A stretch of DNA of 6,046 nt, taken from the NCBI GenBank assembly GCA_019747455.1, contig JAIEQT010000428.1, forward strand, positions 1-6,046, given 5' to 3'. The notes under the pieces were generated by a model. It did no database searches and was not told where the DNA came from. It saw only the letters and a program-made list of their open reading frames with translations. The number at the start of each line of letters is the position of its first letter. The first letter of the stretch is position 1. Shown here piece by piece: positions 5,078 through 6,046 of this stretch. Position numbers and translations under genes: made by a program. The stretch comes from Chitinophagaceae bacterium. Its GTDB lineage: Bacteria; Bacteroidota; Bacteroidia; Chitinophagales; Chitinophagaceae.

Positions 5078-5782
5078 ATGGGTCAGAAAAAATTGGAAAG
5101 ATTTGAAGCAATCAGGCAGTTCCCAAATGTATTTGAGTATCCCAACCATATGAAAGGGAGTTGGAACTCATTTTTTAACAACAATCATCCGATAACACTA
5201 GAGTTGGCTTGTGGAAAGGGAGAATATGCTGTAGGATTGGGTCGAATGTACCCCCAACGTAATTTTATTGGTATCGATGTAAAAGGTAATCGTATTTGGA
5301 GAGGCGCAAAAACTGCCCTGGATGAATCATTGCCTAATATCGCTTTTGTAAGATCCCATATTGATAAAGTGACCAACTATTTTAAGCATGAAGAAGTAGC
5401 CGAAATATGGATCACTTTCCCTGATCCTCAATTACGGGCCTCTCGTGCCAAAAAAAGACTTACGCATCCTCGTTTTCTTCGTCTTTATCAGCAGTTTTTA
5501 AAGACAAATGGTGTAATTCATCTCAAAACGGACAGTCCTGATTTATACAGGTTTACACAAGCCGTTATCAACTTATTTGATCTTGATTTGTTATTTGATT
5601 CAGACAACCTTTACGCTGAGGCGGATATTAAACCTGAATGGCTAATCAAAACCCATTATGAAGGTCTAGATATTGCCAAAAGTAATAGGATACATTTATT
5701 ATCTTTTTTATTAAATAAAGAGTTACCAGTAGAAAAAGATATTACTTTAAAAAATTTATGTAGTGAGCAAGAATCTGATTGA
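5078..5782 (+). CDS. trmB: tRNA (guanine-N7-)-methyltransferase TrmB
   Basis: A 234-residue cytoplasmic enzyme that uses S-adenosylmethionine to make m7G at position 46 in the tRNA variable loop. Family motifs are all present: LELACGKGEY (41-50), the SAM-binding glycine loop; FIGIDVKGNRIWRGAKTA (63-80) with D67 for the ribose; the IWITFPDPQ catalytic segment (110-118); KKRLTHPRFL (125-134); HLKTDSPDLY (148-157); and a C-terminal KTHYEGLDIAKSNRIHLL (191-208) that corresponds to the TxxE substrate-binding region. Length is usual. The ATG at 5078 begins a normal N-terminus (KKLERFEAIRQFPNVF). Its last 20 bp overlap the start of the DUF5522 gene in another frame, suggesting coupled translation. 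Divergent from the amidohydrolase over 107 bp. Confidence 0.95.
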   Translation: MGQKKLERFEAIRQFPNVFEYPNHMKGSWNSFFNNNHPITLELACGKGEYAVGLGRMYPQRNFIGIDVKGNRIWRGAKTALDESLPNIAFVRSHIDKVTNYFKHEEVAEIWITFPDPQLRASRAKKRLTHPRFLRLYQQFLKTNGVIHLKTDSPDLYRFTQAVINLFDLDLLFDSDNLYAEADIKPEWLIKTHYEGLDIAKSNRIHLLSFLLNKELPVEKDITLKNLCSEQESD

Positions 5783-5975
5783 GGGTGTTGATTTTTACTT
5801 TGATGAAAACGGCTATATGGTATTAACCGAAAAATACCATTTGGATAAAGGCCATTGCTGTGGGTATGGGTGCCGCCATTGTCCTTATGAATATGAATCA
5901 GTACCGGAGCCAAAGCGGTCGGAATTAGTTGAAAAGAAAGAGATTAGTCAGCAGACAATAGACAATAGACAATAG
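5763..5975 (+). CDS. DUF5522 family small cysteine-rich protein
   Basis: A 70-residue protein that I recognise as DUF5522 from EGVDFYFDENGYMVLTEKYH (7-26) and the cysteine cluster HCCGYGCRHCPY (31-42). C32, C33, C37 and C40 with H31 and H39 look able to bind a metal, but the family has no established function. The start is GTG at 5763: an in-frame stop lies at 5748-5750, no ATG is available before codon 19, and starting at codon 19 would cut into the conserved domain. The gene overlaps trmB by 20 bp, so it is likely made from the same mRNA by re-initiation. The conserved part ends near residue 54. The final residues TIDNRQ and the TAG stop are encoded by a heptamer tandem repeat, so the original C-terminus may have been replaced. 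Homology is firm and function unknown. Confidence 0.88.
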   Translation: MSKNLIEGVDFYFDENGYMVLTEKYHLDKGHCCGYGCRHCPYEYESVPEPKRSELVEKKEISQQTIDNRQ

Positions 5976-6006
5976 ACAATGGTCAATGGTCAATGGTCAA
6001 TGGTCA
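5953..6006. repeat. Heptamer tandem repeat array
   Basis: Four units of AGACAAT (5953-5980) run straight into three units of GGTCAAT (5981-6001) and a partial GGTCA (6002-6006). The two unit types differ at two of seven positions and keep one phase, so they form a single array of about 7.7 copies with a switch in the middle. The first three units lie inside the DUF5522 reading frame and provide its stop codon (5973-5975). Confidence 0.95.
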
Positions 6007-6008
6007 TT

Positions 6009-6046
6009 ATGAAGGTAATGAAATCGAAAAAACCAAATACTAAATT
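6009..6046 (+). CDS. Possible start of another gene, cut by the right edge
   Basis: An ATG at 6009, with a second in-frame ATG at 6018, opens a frame with no stop through the last base: MKVMKSKKPNTK. It begins just after the heptamer array on the same strand as trmB. Twelve lysine-rich codons are too few to recognise a family, and an open frame of this length occurs by chance. Confidence 0.2.
   Translation, partial: MKVMKSKKPNTK

Noticed and set aside
5656..5913. Minus-strand open frame of 85 codons across the trmB end and DUF5522
   Set aside because: It is antisense to two recognised protein families and has no family features of its own.
5953..6006. CRISPR array
   Set aside because: Repeats are 7 bp and contiguous, without spacers, and no cas genes are near.

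Overview
The window looks like a stretch of chromosome from a Bacteroidota bacterium, most likely Chitinophagaceae-like. The pointers are low GC, no recognisable Shine-Dalgarno sequences, promoter elements resembling the Bacteroidota -33 TTTG / -7 TAnnTTTG type, a DUF5522 protein, secreted lineage-typical enzymes, and short heptamer tandem repeats between genes. The family placement is inference; no marker gene fixes it.

Layout. Positions 1-168 hold the 3' part of what I read as a tmRNA gene (ssrA), cut by the left edge. It contains an H-type pseudoknot, a T-arm and an extra palindromic hairpin. A perfect 22-bp stem (172-220) then serves as a two-way terminator between the RNA and a minus-strand operon. 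That operon (1287-2267 then 249-1277, 9 bp apart) encodes a RimK-like ATP-grasp ligase and a luciferase-like FMNH2-dependent monooxygenase of the SsuD/SfnG (organosulfur) type. It is transcribed divergently from a secreted TlpA-like thioredoxin protein (2391-3614). The 123-bp gap between them carries two copies of a 17-bp palindrome, TCTACTAA(A/T)TTAGTAGA, forming an exact 18-bp inverted repeat. One copy exactly fills the spacer of the plus-strand promoter.

A tRNA-Cys(GCA) starts 5 bp after the thioredoxin-like gene. It converges, 8 bp away, with a secreted amidohydrolase on the minus strand (3699-4970). Divergent from that is trmB (tRNA m7G46 methyltransferase, 5078-5782), which overlaps by 20 bp a small cysteine-rich DUF5522 gene starting with GTG (5763-5975). 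A heptamer repeat array (5953-6006) supplies the DUF5522 C-terminus and stop codon. A possible start of another gene touches the right edge.

How it may fit together: the ligase, the monooxygenase and the exported thioredoxin-like protein share a control region with twin operators. I infer a small co-regulated module, plausibly for scavenging or modifying a sulfur compound. The sulfur link rests on the monooxygenase subfamily and is a hypothesis. The right part (tRNA-Cys, amidohydrolase, trmB, DUF5522) reads as ordinary housekeeping plus one secreted hydrolase.
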